Part shown: in pieces, positions 26,632 through 36,170 of the stretch | Layout of the letters: every line of letters begins with the position of its first letter | Numbering within the stretch: the first letter of the stretch is position 1 | NCBI RefSeq assembly: GCF_003201475.1 | Contig: NZ_QJJK01000005.1 | Location: 124,001 to 188,000, forward strand | DNA: 64,000 nucleotides | Direction of reading: 5' to 3' | Source: Chelatococcus asaccharovorans | Lineage (GTDB): Bacteria > Pseudomonadota > Alphaproteobacteria > Rhizobiales > Beijerinckiaceae | Position numbers and translations under genes: made by a program | Notes under the pieces: model-generated | Told to the model about the DNA's origin: nothing | What the model saw: only the letters and a program-made list of their open reading frames with translations | Databases searched by the model: none

Positions 26632-28416
26632 TTACGGTTCACGATAACGGAAGCGATGTGTCATGCCGCGGCGGCGCGGGTCGGCGACCGGCACGGCCGA
26701 GAGCAGGGATTGCGTATAGGCATGCTGGGGGTTGGAGCAGACCGTCTCCGTATCGCCCGTCTCGACGATGCGGCCGCGATGCATCACCGCGATGCGGTCG
26801 CAGAAATAGCGAATCACCGCGATATCGTGGCTGATGAAGATGAAGCTGAGATCGAGCCGCTCCTGCAGGTCGAGCATCAGATCGAGGATCTGCGTCCGCA
26901 GGCTCACATCGAGCGCTGACGACGCCTCGTCGGCGATGATGATGCGCGGATCGGGCGCGATCGCCCGGGCGATCGAGATGCGCTGCCGCTGCCCGCCGGA
27001 GAAGGCATGGGGATAGCGCTCTGCGGCTGAGGCCGGCAGGCCGACGAGCCCGAGGAGTTCCGCGACACGCGCCCTCAAGCCGGCGCCGCTCAGCGAGCCG
27101 TTGACGAGCAGCGGCTCGCCGATGATCTGGCCGACGGTCATGCGCGGGTTGAGCGACGAGAACGGGTCCTGGAACACCATGCGGATATCGCGCCAGGGCT
27201 CTTTCAACTGATTGTCAGTCAGGGGCGCCAGATCGATCGTCTTGCCGTGGCGGTCCGTGTAGAGAATACGGCCTGATGTGACGGGGTGGACGCGCTGCAG
27301 GCAACGGCCGAGCGTCGTCTTGCCGGAGCCGGATTCGCCGACGATGCCGAGATTCTCACCGGCCTTCAGCGCGAGGCTCGCATCTTCGACCGCAACGATG
27401 GAATCGTGCTTCAGCCCCAGGAAGCCGGTGGAGAAGGGAAATTCCTTGCGCATGTCCGACATGACGAGGATCGGCGCGCCGGGCGATGCCTTCGCCCGCA
27501 TGGCGAGCCGCCGCTCGGATGGCCGGTCGAGTTCCCGCACGGCATTGAGCAGGTGACGGGTATAGTCGTGCTGCGGCTTCTCGAAGATTGAGAACACATC
27601 GCCGCGCTCGACCATCTTGCCGAAACGCATCACGGCAATATCGTCGGCGATCTCGGCGACGACGCCCATGTCATGGGTGATGAACATCACGGCCATGTCG
27701 CTGTCGCGCTGGAGCTGGCGGATCAGGGCCAAAATCTCGGCCTGAATCGTGACGTCGAGCGCCGTGGTCGGCTCGTCGGCGATGAGGACGGCCGGGTTGC
27801 AGGCCAGCGCCATGGCAATGACGGCCCGCTGCCGCATGCCGCCGGAATATTCGAAGGGATAGCGGTCGATCGCCACCTCCGGCCGGGGGATCTCGACCTT
27901 GCGCAGGAGCTCGATGGTGCGGTCGCGCGCTTCTCTCTTCGAGACATGCTCGTGCAGGCGGATGACCTCGCCGACCTGGTCGCCGATGCGATGCACCGGC
28001 GACAGCGAGCTCATCGGTTCCTGGAAGATCATGGCGACGTCGCGGCCGCGAATGGCGCGGATGGCCGACGAGCGCGGATCGAGGCTGACGAGATCGACCG
28101 TATTCTCCGCACCGCGTCCGCGCGCCGTGAGATGGCGGTGCAGCAGCACCTGGCCGGAAGCCACCCGACCGGGCGGATCGACGATCTGCAGGATCGACCG
28201 CGCCGTGACGCTCTTGCCGGACCCGCTTTCGCCCACCACACAGAGCGTGCGGCCGGGATAGAGCGACAAGGTCACATCGTCGACCGCCCGGAACACACCG
28301 CGCCGGGTGGCAAACTCGGTGACGAGATTCCTGACTTCCAGGACCGGCCGTGGCTCCTGGCCCGACCCCGCGGGGACGTTGGGCATACCGGCTGGACTAT
28401 CGGCATTCCCGCTCAT
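26632..28416 (-). CDS. Fused two-cassette ABC transporter ATPase (DppD-DppF type)
   Basis: A 594-residue protein holding two ABC domains of the oligopeptide/oligosaccharide importer type. Cassette 1 has GESGSGKSVT, YSGGMRQR and LIADEPTTALD; cassette 2 has GESGSGKTTLG, FSGGQRQR and IIADEASSALD. The fusion replaces the usual separate DppD and DppF. The Walker B of cassette 2 reads DEAS instead of DEPT. Its ATG shares one base with the stop of the preceding permease. Confidence 0.95.
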   Translation of the reverse strand: MSGNADSPAGMPNVPAGSGQEPRPVLEVRNLVTEFATRRGVFRAVDDVTLSLYPGRTLCVVGESGSGKSVTARSILQIVDPPGRVASGQVLLHRHLTARGRGAENTVDLVSLDPRSSAIRAIRGRDVAMIFQEPMSSLSPVHRIGDQVGEVIRLHEHVSKREARDRTIELLRKVEIPRPEVAIDRYPFEYSGGMRQRAVIAMALACNPAVLIADEPTTALDVTIQAEILALIRQLQRDSDMAVMFITHDMGVVAEIADDIAVMRFGKMVERGDVFSIFEKPQHDYTRHLLNAVRELDRPSERRLAMRAKASPGAPILVMSDMRKEFPFSTGFLGLKHDSIVAVEDASLALKAGENLGIVGESGSGKTTLGRCLQRVHPVTSGRILYTDRHGKTIDLAPLTDNQLKEPWRDIRMVFQDPFSSLNPRMTVGQIIGEPLLVNGSLSGAGLRARVAELLGLVGLPASAAERYPHAFSGGQRQRISIARAIAPDPRIIIADEASSALDVSLRTQILDLMLDLQERLDLSFIFISHDIAVIRYFCDRIAVMHRGRIVETGDTETVCSNPQHAYTQSLLSAVPVADPRRRGMTHRFRYREP

Positions 28417-29591
28417 CAGCGGCCCTCCTGCGCATAGGGATCGGCCGCATCACGCAGCCCGTCGCCGAGGAAGTTCAGGGCGAGAACCGCGGCACAGACG
28501 GCGATGCCCGGGGCGAACAGCCACGGCGCCTGGGCGATGCTGCGGACGTTCTGGGCTTCCTTGAGCAACACGCCCCAGGAGATCGTTGGCGGCAGCAGGC
28601 CGAGGCCGAGGAACGAGAGCGATGTTTCGGCAATGATCATCACCGGAATGGCGAGACTGACCGAGGCGATGATATGGCTGACCATCGATGGCATCATGTG
28701 ACGAAAGATGACGCGCGCCTTGCTGCCGCCGTCGAGCCGCGCGGCGACCACGAAATCCTCCGTCCGGAGCGCCAGGAAGCGCCCACGCACCACGCGCGCC
28801 AGCTCCGTCCAGCCGACGAGCGACAGGATCAGGGTGATGGCGAAATAGCGCGTCAGCGGCGCCCAGTCCTGCGGCAGAGCCGCGCTCAACCCCAGCCAGA
28901 TGGGGATGGTCGGCAGGGACAGCTTGAGTTCGATGAGCCGCTGGACACCCGTATCGACCCAGCCACCATAGTAGCCGGACACCCCGCCGAGCACGAGGCC
29001 GAGGAGAAGGCTGACGGCGACGCCGGCGAGGCCGATCGACATCGATACGCGCGTCCCGGCAATGATGCGGCTCAGCATGTCGCGGCCCAGCCGGTCAGCT
29101 CCCAGGAGATAGAAGCGTTCGCCCGGCGTGACGGCGGCGATCAGCCGCTTCTCCATCGGGATCAGTCCCCACATCTTGTAGGGCGTGCCGTCGCCGAACA
29201 GGGTGAGATAGATCTTCTTGTCCGGATCCGGAGAAAAGGTCGTCTTGAGCGTGAAGCGATCGCGCGACAGCTTCATCCCGTTCACGTGGGGCCGGAATGC
29301 CCAGCTTCCGTCTGCGTTGGTATCGAACAGATGGATCATCTGCGGCGGATGGTAGACGTCGCGCGACGACGGCGCGTCCGGATCGAACGGCGCCAGGAAC
29401 TCCGTGAAGAGCGCGACAAGGTAGAAGGCGATGACCACCACCGCACCCGTCATCGCCAGGCGATGCCGGCGGAAGGAGCCCCAGATCAGCCGCCATTGCG
29501 ACGCGCTGTCCTCGCCGGCGATGGCCCGTGGATCGGCGTTCGGGTCGATATGCGGATCGGCGACAACGCTCATCTGTGCGATCTCCCTCAC
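28416..29591 (-). CDS. ABC transporter permease (DppC/OppC type)
   Basis: A 391-residue inner membrane permease. An N-terminal OppC-like helix is near residue 45, followed by a long periplasmic insertion (about 65-180) that contains LFDTNADGSWAFRPHVNG, and the five-helix permease core. The ATPase-contact loop is ARLDGGSKARVIFRHMMP. The large insertion is common in transporters for oligosaccharides. It overlaps the upstream permease gene by 4 bp. Confidence 0.94.
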   Translation of the reverse strand: MREIAQMSVVADPHIDPNADPRAIAGEDSASQWRLIWGSFRRHRLAMTGAVVVIAFYLVALFTEFLAPFDPDAPSSRDVYHPPQMIHLFDTNADGSWAFRPHVNGMKLSRDRFTLKTTFSPDPDKKIYLTLFGDGTPYKMWGLIPMEKRLIAAVTPGERFYLLGADRLGRDMLSRIIAGTRVSMSIGLAGVAVSLLLGLVLGGVSGYYGGWVDTGVQRLIELKLSLPTIPIWLGLSAALPQDWAPLTRYFAITLILSLVGWTELARVVRGRFLALRTEDFVVAARLDGGSKARVIFRHMMPSMVSHIIASVSLAIPVMIIAETSLSFLGLGLLPPTISWGVLLKEAQNVRSIAQAPWLFAPGIAVCAAVLALNFLGDGLRDAADPYAQEGR

Positions 29592-30574
29592 CGGTAGCGG
29601 ATGCGCGGGTCGATGACCGCGAGCAGGATGTCGGAGACCAGCATCCCGACGACCGACAGGCAGCAGAGCAGGAGGATGAAGGCACCGGCCAGATACATGT
29701 CCTGCGCGAGCAACGCCTGCAGCAGAAGCGGCCCGGATGTCGGCAGGGACAACACGAAGGCGGTGATCACCGCGCCGCTGATGAGCTGCGGGAAGGCCCA
29801 GCCCAGGGTCGACACGAAGGGGTTCAGCGCCATCCGCACGGGATATTTGAGAATGAGCCGGAGTTCCGACAGCCCCTTGGCGCGGGCCGTGGTCACATAG
29901 GGCTTGTGCAATTCGTCCAGCAGATTGGCGCGCATGATGCGCGTAAGGCTGGCCGTCGAGCCGAGCCCGAGGATGACCACCGGCAGCCAGAGATGGGACA
30001 GGAGATCACCGATCTTCGCAAGGGACCACGGCGCCTTCTCGAACTCCTCGGAGAACAGGCCCGATACATCCGTGCCGAAGAACACCACGGCGATATACAT
30101 GAGCACAAGGGCCACGAGGAAGCTCGGCATGGCAAGGCCGATGAAGCCGACCGCCGTGATCACATAGTCACCCAGGGTATATTTCTTCACGGCGGAATAG
30201 ACGCCGATGGGAAAGGCGACCGCCCAGGTGAACAGCAGCGTCGACGTCGCGAGCGTCACCGACAATGCCATGCGCTCCCAGATGAGATTGGAAACAGGCT
30301 GCTGCCACTCGAAGGAAATGCCGAAGTCGCCGACCAGAACGCCGGAGATCCATTTCCAATATTGCACGATGAACGGCTGATCGAGCCCGTAGCGCTCGCG
30401 CAGCAGTTCAAGACGCTCCTGATCGACGACGTCGCCCGATTGAGCGAGCGTCGCGGCGAATGTCGTCAAGTAGTCGCCAGGGGGCGCCTGGATGAGCGCG
30501 AAGGCAATCAGCGACACGACGAAGAGAAACGGCACGGACCACAGGATGCGGCGAATGATATAGGTGATGAGCAT
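29588..30574 (-). CDS. ABC transporter permease (DppB/OppB type)
   Basis: A 328-residue permease with the family start YIIRRILWSVPFLFVVSLIAF, a periplasmic part around 35-95 and the EAA loop YVTTARAKGLSELRLI at about 225. It pairs with the DppC-type permease, with which it overlaps by 4 bp. It lies 187 bp downstream of the binding-protein gene, and the gap holds a stable hairpin. Confidence 0.94.
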   Translation of the reverse strand: MLITYIIRRILWSVPFLFVVSLIAFALIQAPPGDYLTTFAATLAQSGDVVDQERLELLRERYGLDQPFIVQYWKWISGVLVGDFGISFEWQQPVSNLIWERMALSVTLATSTLLFTWAVAFPIGVYSAVKKYTLGDYVITAVGFIGLAMPSFLVALVLMYIAVVFFGTDVSGLFSEEFEKAPWSLAKIGDLLSHLWLPVVILGLGSTASLTRIMRANLLDELHKPYVTTARAKGLSELRLILKYPVRMALNPFVSTLGWAFPQLISGAVITAFVLSLPTSGPLLLQALLAQDMYLAGAFILLLCCLSVVGMLVSDILLAVIDPRIRYR

Positions 30575-30705
30575 CAGTGATCATCTCCAGCGATCATCGT
30601 CTGGCGCGCCCGACATCACTGCCGCGAGGGGCTGGGCGATACCTGTCGAAGGAAACCGCGCTGGCGGGGCTGTGGTTGGACGCTGGCCAGCGTAGTGTAC
30701 GACAT

Positions 30706-30733
30706 GGCGAAGTCCGAAAACCCGGACTTCGCC
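30706..30733 (-). promoter_or_regulatory. Intercistronic hairpin after the binding-protein gene
   Basis: Perfect 11-bp stem GGCGAAGTCCG (30706-30716) / CGGACTTCGCC (30723-30733) with a six-base loop AAAACC and no T-run. Its place between binding-protein and permease genes suggests a 3' mRNA stabiliser that raises binding-protein levels over permease levels. Confidence 0.6.
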
Positions 30734-30761
30734 ACACGGGACGTCACTTGTCCCAGAGACC

Positions 30762-32681
30762 TCATTTGGCCCAGAACCACGTCTGCGGCAGGGTGGGTGC
30801 CGGCGTCGGATAGTACCAGGAGCTCGGCATGGTGGCCGGGACGTTCTTCAGGTTCGTCTTGGCGATGCCATAGGTCGGCAAGGCCTTCGTCACCGAGAAC
30901 ACCTCGAACTCGTCGGCGGCGATATCGGCGATCTTCAGCATCAGCGCCCGCCGCTTCTCGGGATCCGTCGTCGCGCGCGCCTCGTCATAGAGCTTCATGC
31001 GCTCCTTCACCGAAGCCGGCGGCTCCTCGCCCTGTTTGCCACCCGTCTTGTACCACTGCACCCACGGGATGCCCCAGCGCGAGTCGTGATGCACGGGCAC
31101 GATCTGTTGCGGGATCTCCCCCGGCACCCAGCTCGCCTGGCCGCCCCAGACCGCCGCGTCATGGTCGTTGCTGTTGGACGTCCGCTCGTAGAAGAACGTG
31201 CGCTCCAGCGAGTTCACATCCATGTCGATGCCGATCTTGGCCCACTGGCGTTCGATGAGCTGCAGCATATCCACCTGCTCGGGCTGCAGCGTGGGGATGA
31301 CATCGATCTTGAACTTGATCGGCCTGCCGCTGGGCAGAAGGCGAGTGCCATCCGGGCCGCGTTTGGTGAGGCCGAGCCCATCGAGCAGCGCATTCGCCTT
31401 GGCGACATCGTATTCCAGATATTGCGTGGCGATGCGCTTATGGAAATTGGGATGATTCTCGAAGGGCCCGTTCTGCCAGGGTTCGCCATCGCCCAGGAGC
31501 GCCGTGTCGATGATCTCCTTGCGGTTCATGCCGTGCGACAGCGCGATGCGGAAGTCCTTCTTGTTGAAGAGCTCCCTCAATTCCTTGTCCTTCGCCATCA
31601 GGTTGAGGTTGATCACCATATTGGTGCCGCCCACGGCGGACGCCTCGAACATCTCGTAGCCGCCCTTGGTGCGGTTCTCCGCGAGCACGGCGCGATTGGC
31701 GGGGGCGTCGAGATGCCGGAGGCCGAAATCGATGCGGCCACCGATCGCCGCGAGAATCAGGCTTTCGACATCCTGCGCGATGGGCGCATTGAGCTCGTCG
31801 ATATAGGGAAGCTGGTTACCTGCCGTATCGACCTGCCAGAAATAGGGATTGCGCTCCATGATGACCCGGGTCGCCCCGCCGGTATAGGGGTCCTTGACCA
31901 CCCAGGGATCAAGCGTCGGGCGATCAACATTGCCCCAGCGTGCCGGAATTTCGATATCGCCGCATTTCTGCAGGAACAGGTTCTTCCAGTCGGTAGCGTT
32001 GTTCGCTTTGACCGTATCCGCAATATTGGCGTTGTACTTGGGATGGAACTGCGAACAATAGTGCTTCGCATAGAGGACCGGATGCTGCCCCAGCGGGCTT
32101 GCAAGCTCCGCGAGAAAGTCGCCATACGGCTCCGTGAAAGTGAACTTCACCGTCGCATCGTCGATCTTCTCGACCTTCATCGGCACGCCACCGGTCATAT
32201 AGCGGGGCTGCGGCGCCGAGAATTCGGCGTTGAGGATGAGATCGTCGACATTGAAGAGAATATCATCGGCGGTGAAGGGCTTGCCGTCAGACCATTTCAT
32301 GCCTTTGCGCAAGGTGAAGGTGAACACCTTGCCGTCCGGGCTGACATCGACCTTCTCGGCGACATTCGGTACGAGCTTCGTGTATGCGGGATCCCACCGC
32401 ACCAGCCCCTGGTTGCCGACCATTCGCAGGATATGGTTGTGGTCCGAGGAGCCGCGCAAGCCGAAGCGCAGCTGTCCACCATAAGTGCCAATGGCATCCA
32501 GGGGCTTCACCACCTCCGGATGTTCCGGCAGACGCTGCTCGACGGGCGGCAGTTTGCCGGCCTTGGCGGCCGCGGCGAGCGCAGGCGCCTCTTTGTAGTC
32601 CGCCGCAAGGACAGGCAGCGCGGTCATCAACAGTGCGCCCGCCGCGCAAGAACGCAATAATGCTCTCGCCGTAAAGCTCAT
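30762..32681 (-). CDS. ABC transporter substrate-binding protein (family 5)
   Basis: A 639-residue periplasmic binding protein of the SBP_bac_5 family with a signal peptide ending ALPVLAA-D (about residue 27). The family landmarks are VAEKVDVSPDGKVFTFTLRKGMKWSDGKPFTADDI (first and last blocks typical) and the DIAADEFEVFSV end. The size and close link to sugar-acid enzymes suggest an oligosaccharide or oligouronide ligand instead of a peptide; this is inference. It is the first gene of the transporter operon. Confidence 0.93.
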   Translation of the reverse strand: MSFTARALLRSCAAGALLMTALPVLAADYKEAPALAAAAKAGKLPPVEQRLPEHPEVVKPLDAIGTYGGQLRFGLRGSSDHNHILRMVGNQGLVRWDPAYTKLVPNVAEKVDVSPDGKVFTFTLRKGMKWSDGKPFTADDILFNVDDLILNAEFSAPQPRYMTGGVPMKVEKIDDATVKFTFTEPYGDFLAELASPLGQHPVLYAKHYCSQFHPKYNANIADTVKANNATDWKNLFLQKCGDIEIPARWGNVDRPTLDPWVVKDPYTGGATRVIMERNPYFWQVDTAGNQLPYIDELNAPIAQDVESLILAAIGGRIDFGLRHLDAPANRAVLAENRTKGGYEMFEASAVGGTNMVINLNLMAKDKELRELFNKKDFRIALSHGMNRKEIIDTALLGDGEPWQNGPFENHPNFHKRIATQYLEYDVAKANALLDGLGLTKRGPDGTRLLPSGRPIKFKIDVIPTLQPEQVDMLQLIERQWAKIGIDMDVNSLERTFFYERTSNSNDHDAAVWGGQASWVPGEIPQQIVPVHHDSRWGIPWVQWYKTGGKQGEEPPASVKERMKLYDEARATTDPEKRRALMLKIADIAADEFEVFSVTKALPTYGIAKTNLKNVPATMPSSWYYPTPAPTLPQTWFWAK

Positions 32682-33201
32682 CTCGTCTCACTCCCCAGTG
32701 AATTTTTTTATTTAACGATAGCGACGATTTTGACAGAGATTATAGCAACATAAGCCTTTTATACGTTACCCACGCAGTTCAGCGTGTATAGCAACCTGCC
32801 GCGACGCCGGATCGAGAACCAAGCACCGCCGCAATCCCGACACCGCAGGGGCAGTCGGTGTTACCTGCCAAGCGCCGTGTCGTCCAAGTGGCGCGGGGCG
32901 GAACATCGCCAGATCGACACAAGCCGCGTTCCCGAAGTTGCTCATCTCCGAATCGCGCGTCTCCATGCCCGGATAGACAACCCGCCGGCTCGCACGAACC
33001 CCTCGGCTCATAACCTCTTGGGCCCTTCCAGCCGGTCAACCTGCGTCCGTGACCCTCCGTTCCCTGTTTTGCGGTACCGGACAGGAACCCATCTCGTATG
33101 TCATCTTACATCGATACAACTGGAACGCCAGCCCGACATGCCGATGTTCGACGAAAGCCTTAGATGGGGGCGCGGGCCATAAAGCCTGCGCCCTTACCGA
33201 G
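32682..33201. other. 520-bp region between the IlvD/Edd gene and the binding-protein gene
   Basis: No gene is recognised. The part next to the binding-protein gene is AT-rich, with a TATAAT box on the minus strand at 32744-32739 that may be its -10 element. Near 33094-33119 lies a weak inverted repeat with TTGTATCGAT on the minus strand, reminiscent of a GntR-type operator. The rest is featureless GC-rich DNA. Confidence 0.5.
32739..32744 (-). promoter_or_regulatory. Putative -10 element for the binding-protein gene
   Basis: The minus strand has a perfect TATAAT 58 bp before the start codon. No good -35 hexamer lies 16-18 bp upstream, so an activator may be needed. Confidence 0.4.
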
Positions 33202-34980
33202 TCAGTGGATTTCCGGCTCTGGCGTCGGCGCGCCGGCGTGCAGGAAATCAAAGTCGCAGCCTTTGTCCGCCGAGGTGATGTGCTTGGCGAACATCGCACC
33301 ATAGCCCCGCTCATAGTGGGGCTTGGGCTGCACCCACGCCGCCTTGCGGCGGGCGAGTTCCGCGTCATCCACATGCAGGTCCAGCCGGCGGCCGGGGATG
33401 TCCAGCGTGATGAGATCGCCGTCCTGCACGAGCGCCAGGGGGCCGCCCAGATAGGATTCCGGCGAGACATGGAGCACGCAGGCGCCGTAGCTCGTGCCGC
33501 TCATGCGCGCATCGGATATCCGCACCATGTCGCGCACCCCCTTGGCCAGGATCTTCTGCGGGATCGGCAGTTGTCCCCACTCCGGCATGCCAGGGGCGCC
33601 GAGCGGCCCGGCGTTCTGGAGGACGATCACGCAAGTCTCGTCGATATCGAGCGCCGGATCGTCGATCCGCGCGGCCATGTCGTCGTAATTGCGGAATACG
33701 CGGGCCTTGCCGGTGTGGACATGGAGATGCGGCTCGGCGGCCGGGGGCTTGATGACGGCGCCATTGGGCGCGAGATTGCCCTTCAGCACGGCAAGGCCGC
33801 TCGACTCGGTCAGCGGATTGTCGCGTGGACGGATCACCTCGTCATTATAGACCTCCGCCCCTTCCAGGTTCTCGCCGAGCGTGCAGCCATTGGCTGTCAG
33901 CGCGGTCAGGTCGAGGTGGCTCGTGATGCGGCTGAGAAGCCCGCGAAGCCCACCCGCATAATAGAAATCCTCCATCAGGAACCGTCCGGAGGGACGCACA
34001 TCCGCCAGCACGGGGGTGCGCTTGGCGATCTCATCGAAGCGCTCCAGAGGCAGGTCGATACCCACGCGGCCAGCCATCGCCACAAGATGGATGATGGCGT
34101 TCGTCGAGCCGGACAGCGCGATATCCGCCGTGATGCCGTTGTCGAAGGCGGCCGGAGTCAGGATATCGCTCGGCTTCAGATCCTCGAGGATCATGTCGAC
34201 GATCCGCCGGCCGCTCTCAGACGCCATGCGGGCATGGCCCGAATCGGGCGCGGGAATGGACGATGCACCCGGCAGAGTCATCCCCAAGGTCTCGACGATC
34301 GCGGTCATCGTCGAAGCCGTCCCCATGGTCATGCAGTGGCCGGGCGACCGCGCGATGCCCTCCTCGATCTCCTGCCAGGCCTGGTCGGAGAGGTTGCCCG
34401 CGCGCTTCTCCGCCCAGTATTTCCAGGTGTCGCTGCCGGAACCCAGCACCTTGCCGGCCCAGTTGCCGCGCAGCATCGGCCCGGCAGGCACGAAGATGGC
34501 GGGCAGGTTCATGCTGATCGCGCCCATGAGGAGCGCCGGCGTGGTCTTGTCACAGCCGCCCAGCAGCACGACACCATCCATGGGATGGCTGCGCAGGAGT
34601 TCCTCGGTCTCCATGGCGAGGAAATTGCGGTAGAGCATCGTCGTCGGCTTGACGAAGGGCTCGCTCAAGGACATCGCCGGCAGCTCGACGGGAAAGCCGC
34701 CTGCCTGCCAGATGCCGCGCTTCACCTCCTCGACCCGCTGCTTGAAATGGCTGTGGCAGGGGTTGATGTCGCTCCATGTATTGACGATGGCGACCACCGG
34801 CTTGCCCATGAAGTCGGCCCGCGTGTAACCCATCTGGAAGGTGCGCGAGCGATGGCCGAAGGCCCTGAGGCCGGGGTCGCCGTACCAGCGCTGGCTGCGC
34901 AACTCCGCAATCTGCCGCCGGGGACGGTCTTTTGCCTTCGCTTCAGGGCCGGGAAGGCCGTCATCTGTCGTCTTGGTCAC
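33202..34980 (-). CDS. IlvD/Edd family acid-sugar dehydratase
   Basis: Fe-S dehydratase of the IlvD/Edd superfamily, 592 residues, close to the pentonate (arabinonate/xylonate) group in length and motifs. Cluster cysteines are C75 (DINPCHSH), C143 (GGCDKTTPAL) and C216 (GHCMTMGTAST). The GTG start at 34980 is supported by GAGGGAGAAG just upstream. It lies ahead of the transporter operon on the same strand, with a 520-bp gap. Substrate is probably an aldonate; hexonate versus pentonate cannot be told. Confidence 0.92.
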   Translation of the reverse strand: MTKTTDDGLPGPEAKAKDRPRRQIAELRSQRWYGDPGLRAFGHRSRTFQMGYTRADFMGKPVVAIVNTWSDINPCHSHFKQRVEEVKRGIWQAGGFPVELPAMSLSEPFVKPTTMLYRNFLAMETEELLRSHPMDGVVLLGGCDKTTPALLMGAISMNLPAIFVPAGPMLRGNWAGKVLGSGSDTWKYWAEKRAGNLSDQAWQEIEEGIARSPGHCMTMGTASTMTAIVETLGMTLPGASSIPAPDSGHARMASESGRRIVDMILEDLKPSDILTPAAFDNGITADIALSGSTNAIIHLVAMAGRVGIDLPLERFDEIAKRTPVLADVRPSGRFLMEDFYYAGGLRGLLSRITSHLDLTALTANGCTLGENLEGAEVYNDEVIRPRDNPLTESSGLAVLKGNLAPNGAVIKPPAAEPHLHVHTGKARVFRNYDDMAARIDDPALDIDETCVIVLQNAGPLGAPGMPEWGQLPIPQKILAKGVRDMVRISDARMSGTSYGACVLHVSPESYLGGPLALVQDGDLITLDIPGRRLDLHVDDAELARRKAAWVQPKPHYERGYGAMFAKHITSADKGCDFDFLHAGAPTPEPEIH

Positions 34981-35041
34981 GCGCTTCTCCCTCGCGCAGC
35001 GCAATCCATCCGGCACGCCGCGCTGTGTTGTAACGGACAGG

Positions 35042-35131
35042 TTATAAAGCTGCCGTCCGCCCCGCAAGGATCGAGAGGCCGATCGCGGCAAGGATCGCGA
35101 TCACGACGAGCCCGGCGGCCGTCGCCGGCAA
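35042..35131 (-). CDS. Possible 29-residue single-helix membrane peptide
   Basis: A TTG-started frame encodes LVVIAILAAIGLSILAG flanked by a short N-terminus and RTAAL at the C-terminus, which would make one membrane helix. It lies 61 bp upstream of the IlvD/Edd gene on the same strand. The ribosome-binding site is weak, and a chance hydrophobic frame cannot be excluded. Confidence 0.25.
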   Translation of the reverse strand: MPATAAGLVVIAILAAIGLSILAGRTAAL

Positions 35132-35230
35132 TAGACACCGGCGGCCGATTATTAACCGCCGCGAACACTGTTCTTTACTTTATTCGCGACAGAAATAGCC
35201 CTTGGACCGTGTCAGGCTATTGACAGAAGA

Positions 35231-36124
35231 ATGATGAACGCCGAAGGGTTTGCGTTAAGCAACGGGTCTAATTTGAGTGGGATAGCTTCAATGGCGCTTG
35301 AGCTGAATTGGGCGGGCCGCGTGCGTTTTGGCGCGATGCTCGCCCTGGGCGTGTCACTCCTGGCGCTGCCCGCCACGACGACGAACGTCTTCGCCCAGAC
35401 TGCGCAGGGCACACCTCCCGGGTCTGCAGGCGCTGCCCCCGCGCCCGATAACGGCACGAAGCCGATCATGGATCAGGTGGTGCTCGATCTGTTGAAGAAG
35501 GCGATGACCCGGATCGCCTCCGCCCCATCCTTCTCAGTCGAGACTTTCGGTACGCGTGAGGTGCCGACAAGTCAGGGTCAGATGCTGACACTCTTCGACA
35601 GCGCCGATGTCGAGATCAAACGGCCGGACAAGCTGATGGCCGAGATCCGGGCCGGCGATAGCGAAATCGACGTCTACTATGACGGTAAGACCATCGCGCT
35701 CTCCGACGACAAGGCAAAGCTCTACGCCGTGGCGGATGCGCCGGCGACGCTCGATGCCTTCCTGACCGACGCAGCCAAGACGCAGGGCATTCACCTGCCG
35801 ATGGCTGATTTTCTGGCGAGCGATCCCTATGCACAGCTCACCGCGGGCCTGACAAACGCCTATGATGCGGGAACGACCGACCTCAACGGGACATCGGTTC
35901 GGCATCTGGTTTTTGCCAAGCCGGGGGTGGAATATCAACTGTGGCTGGATTCCAAGACCGACCTCCCGCGCATGATGGCCGTCACCTATGTGGACGCGCC
36001 GCGCGCGCCGCGGTTCTCCGTGTCGTTCCGGGACTGGAAGTTCCGCGATCGGCCCGATTCGAAATTCCGCTTCTCGCCGAACAAGTCGGCCGCCAAGATC
36101 GATTTCCTGCCGGCCCCCAAATAG
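35231..36124 (+). CDS. DUF2092 exported protein
   Basis: A 297-residue protein with a signal peptide (LALGVSLLALPATTTNVFAQ, ending about residue 57 from the first ATG). The mature part resembles the DUF2092 family of LolA/LppX-like lipoprotein-carrier folds: a MTRIASAPSFSVET start, a YDGKTIALSDDKAKLYAV strand pair and a C-terminal FSVSFRDWKFRDRPDSKFRF. The start may be ATG 35291 (MALELNW), which gives a more normal signal peptide. Function unknown; binding of a hydrophobic ligand is plausible. Confidence 0.82.
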   Translation: MMNAEGFALSNGSNLSGIASMALELNWAGRVRFGAMLALGVSLLALPATTTNVFAQTAQGTPPGSAGAAPAPDNGTKPIMDQVVLDLLKKAMTRIASAPSFSVETFGTREVPTSQGQMLTLFDSADVEIKRPDKLMAEIRAGDSEIDVYYDGKTIALSDDKAKLYAVADAPATLDAFLTDAAKTQGIHLPMADFLASDPYAQLTAGLTNAYDAGTTDLNGTSVRHLVFAKPGVEYQLWLDSKTDLPRMMAVTYVDAPRAPRFSVSFRDWKFRDRPDSKFRFSPNKSAAKIDFLPAPK

Positions 36125-36170
36125 CCCAGTGATGCGACGCCCAGGCTGTTTACAACGAGAGAGATGTCCC

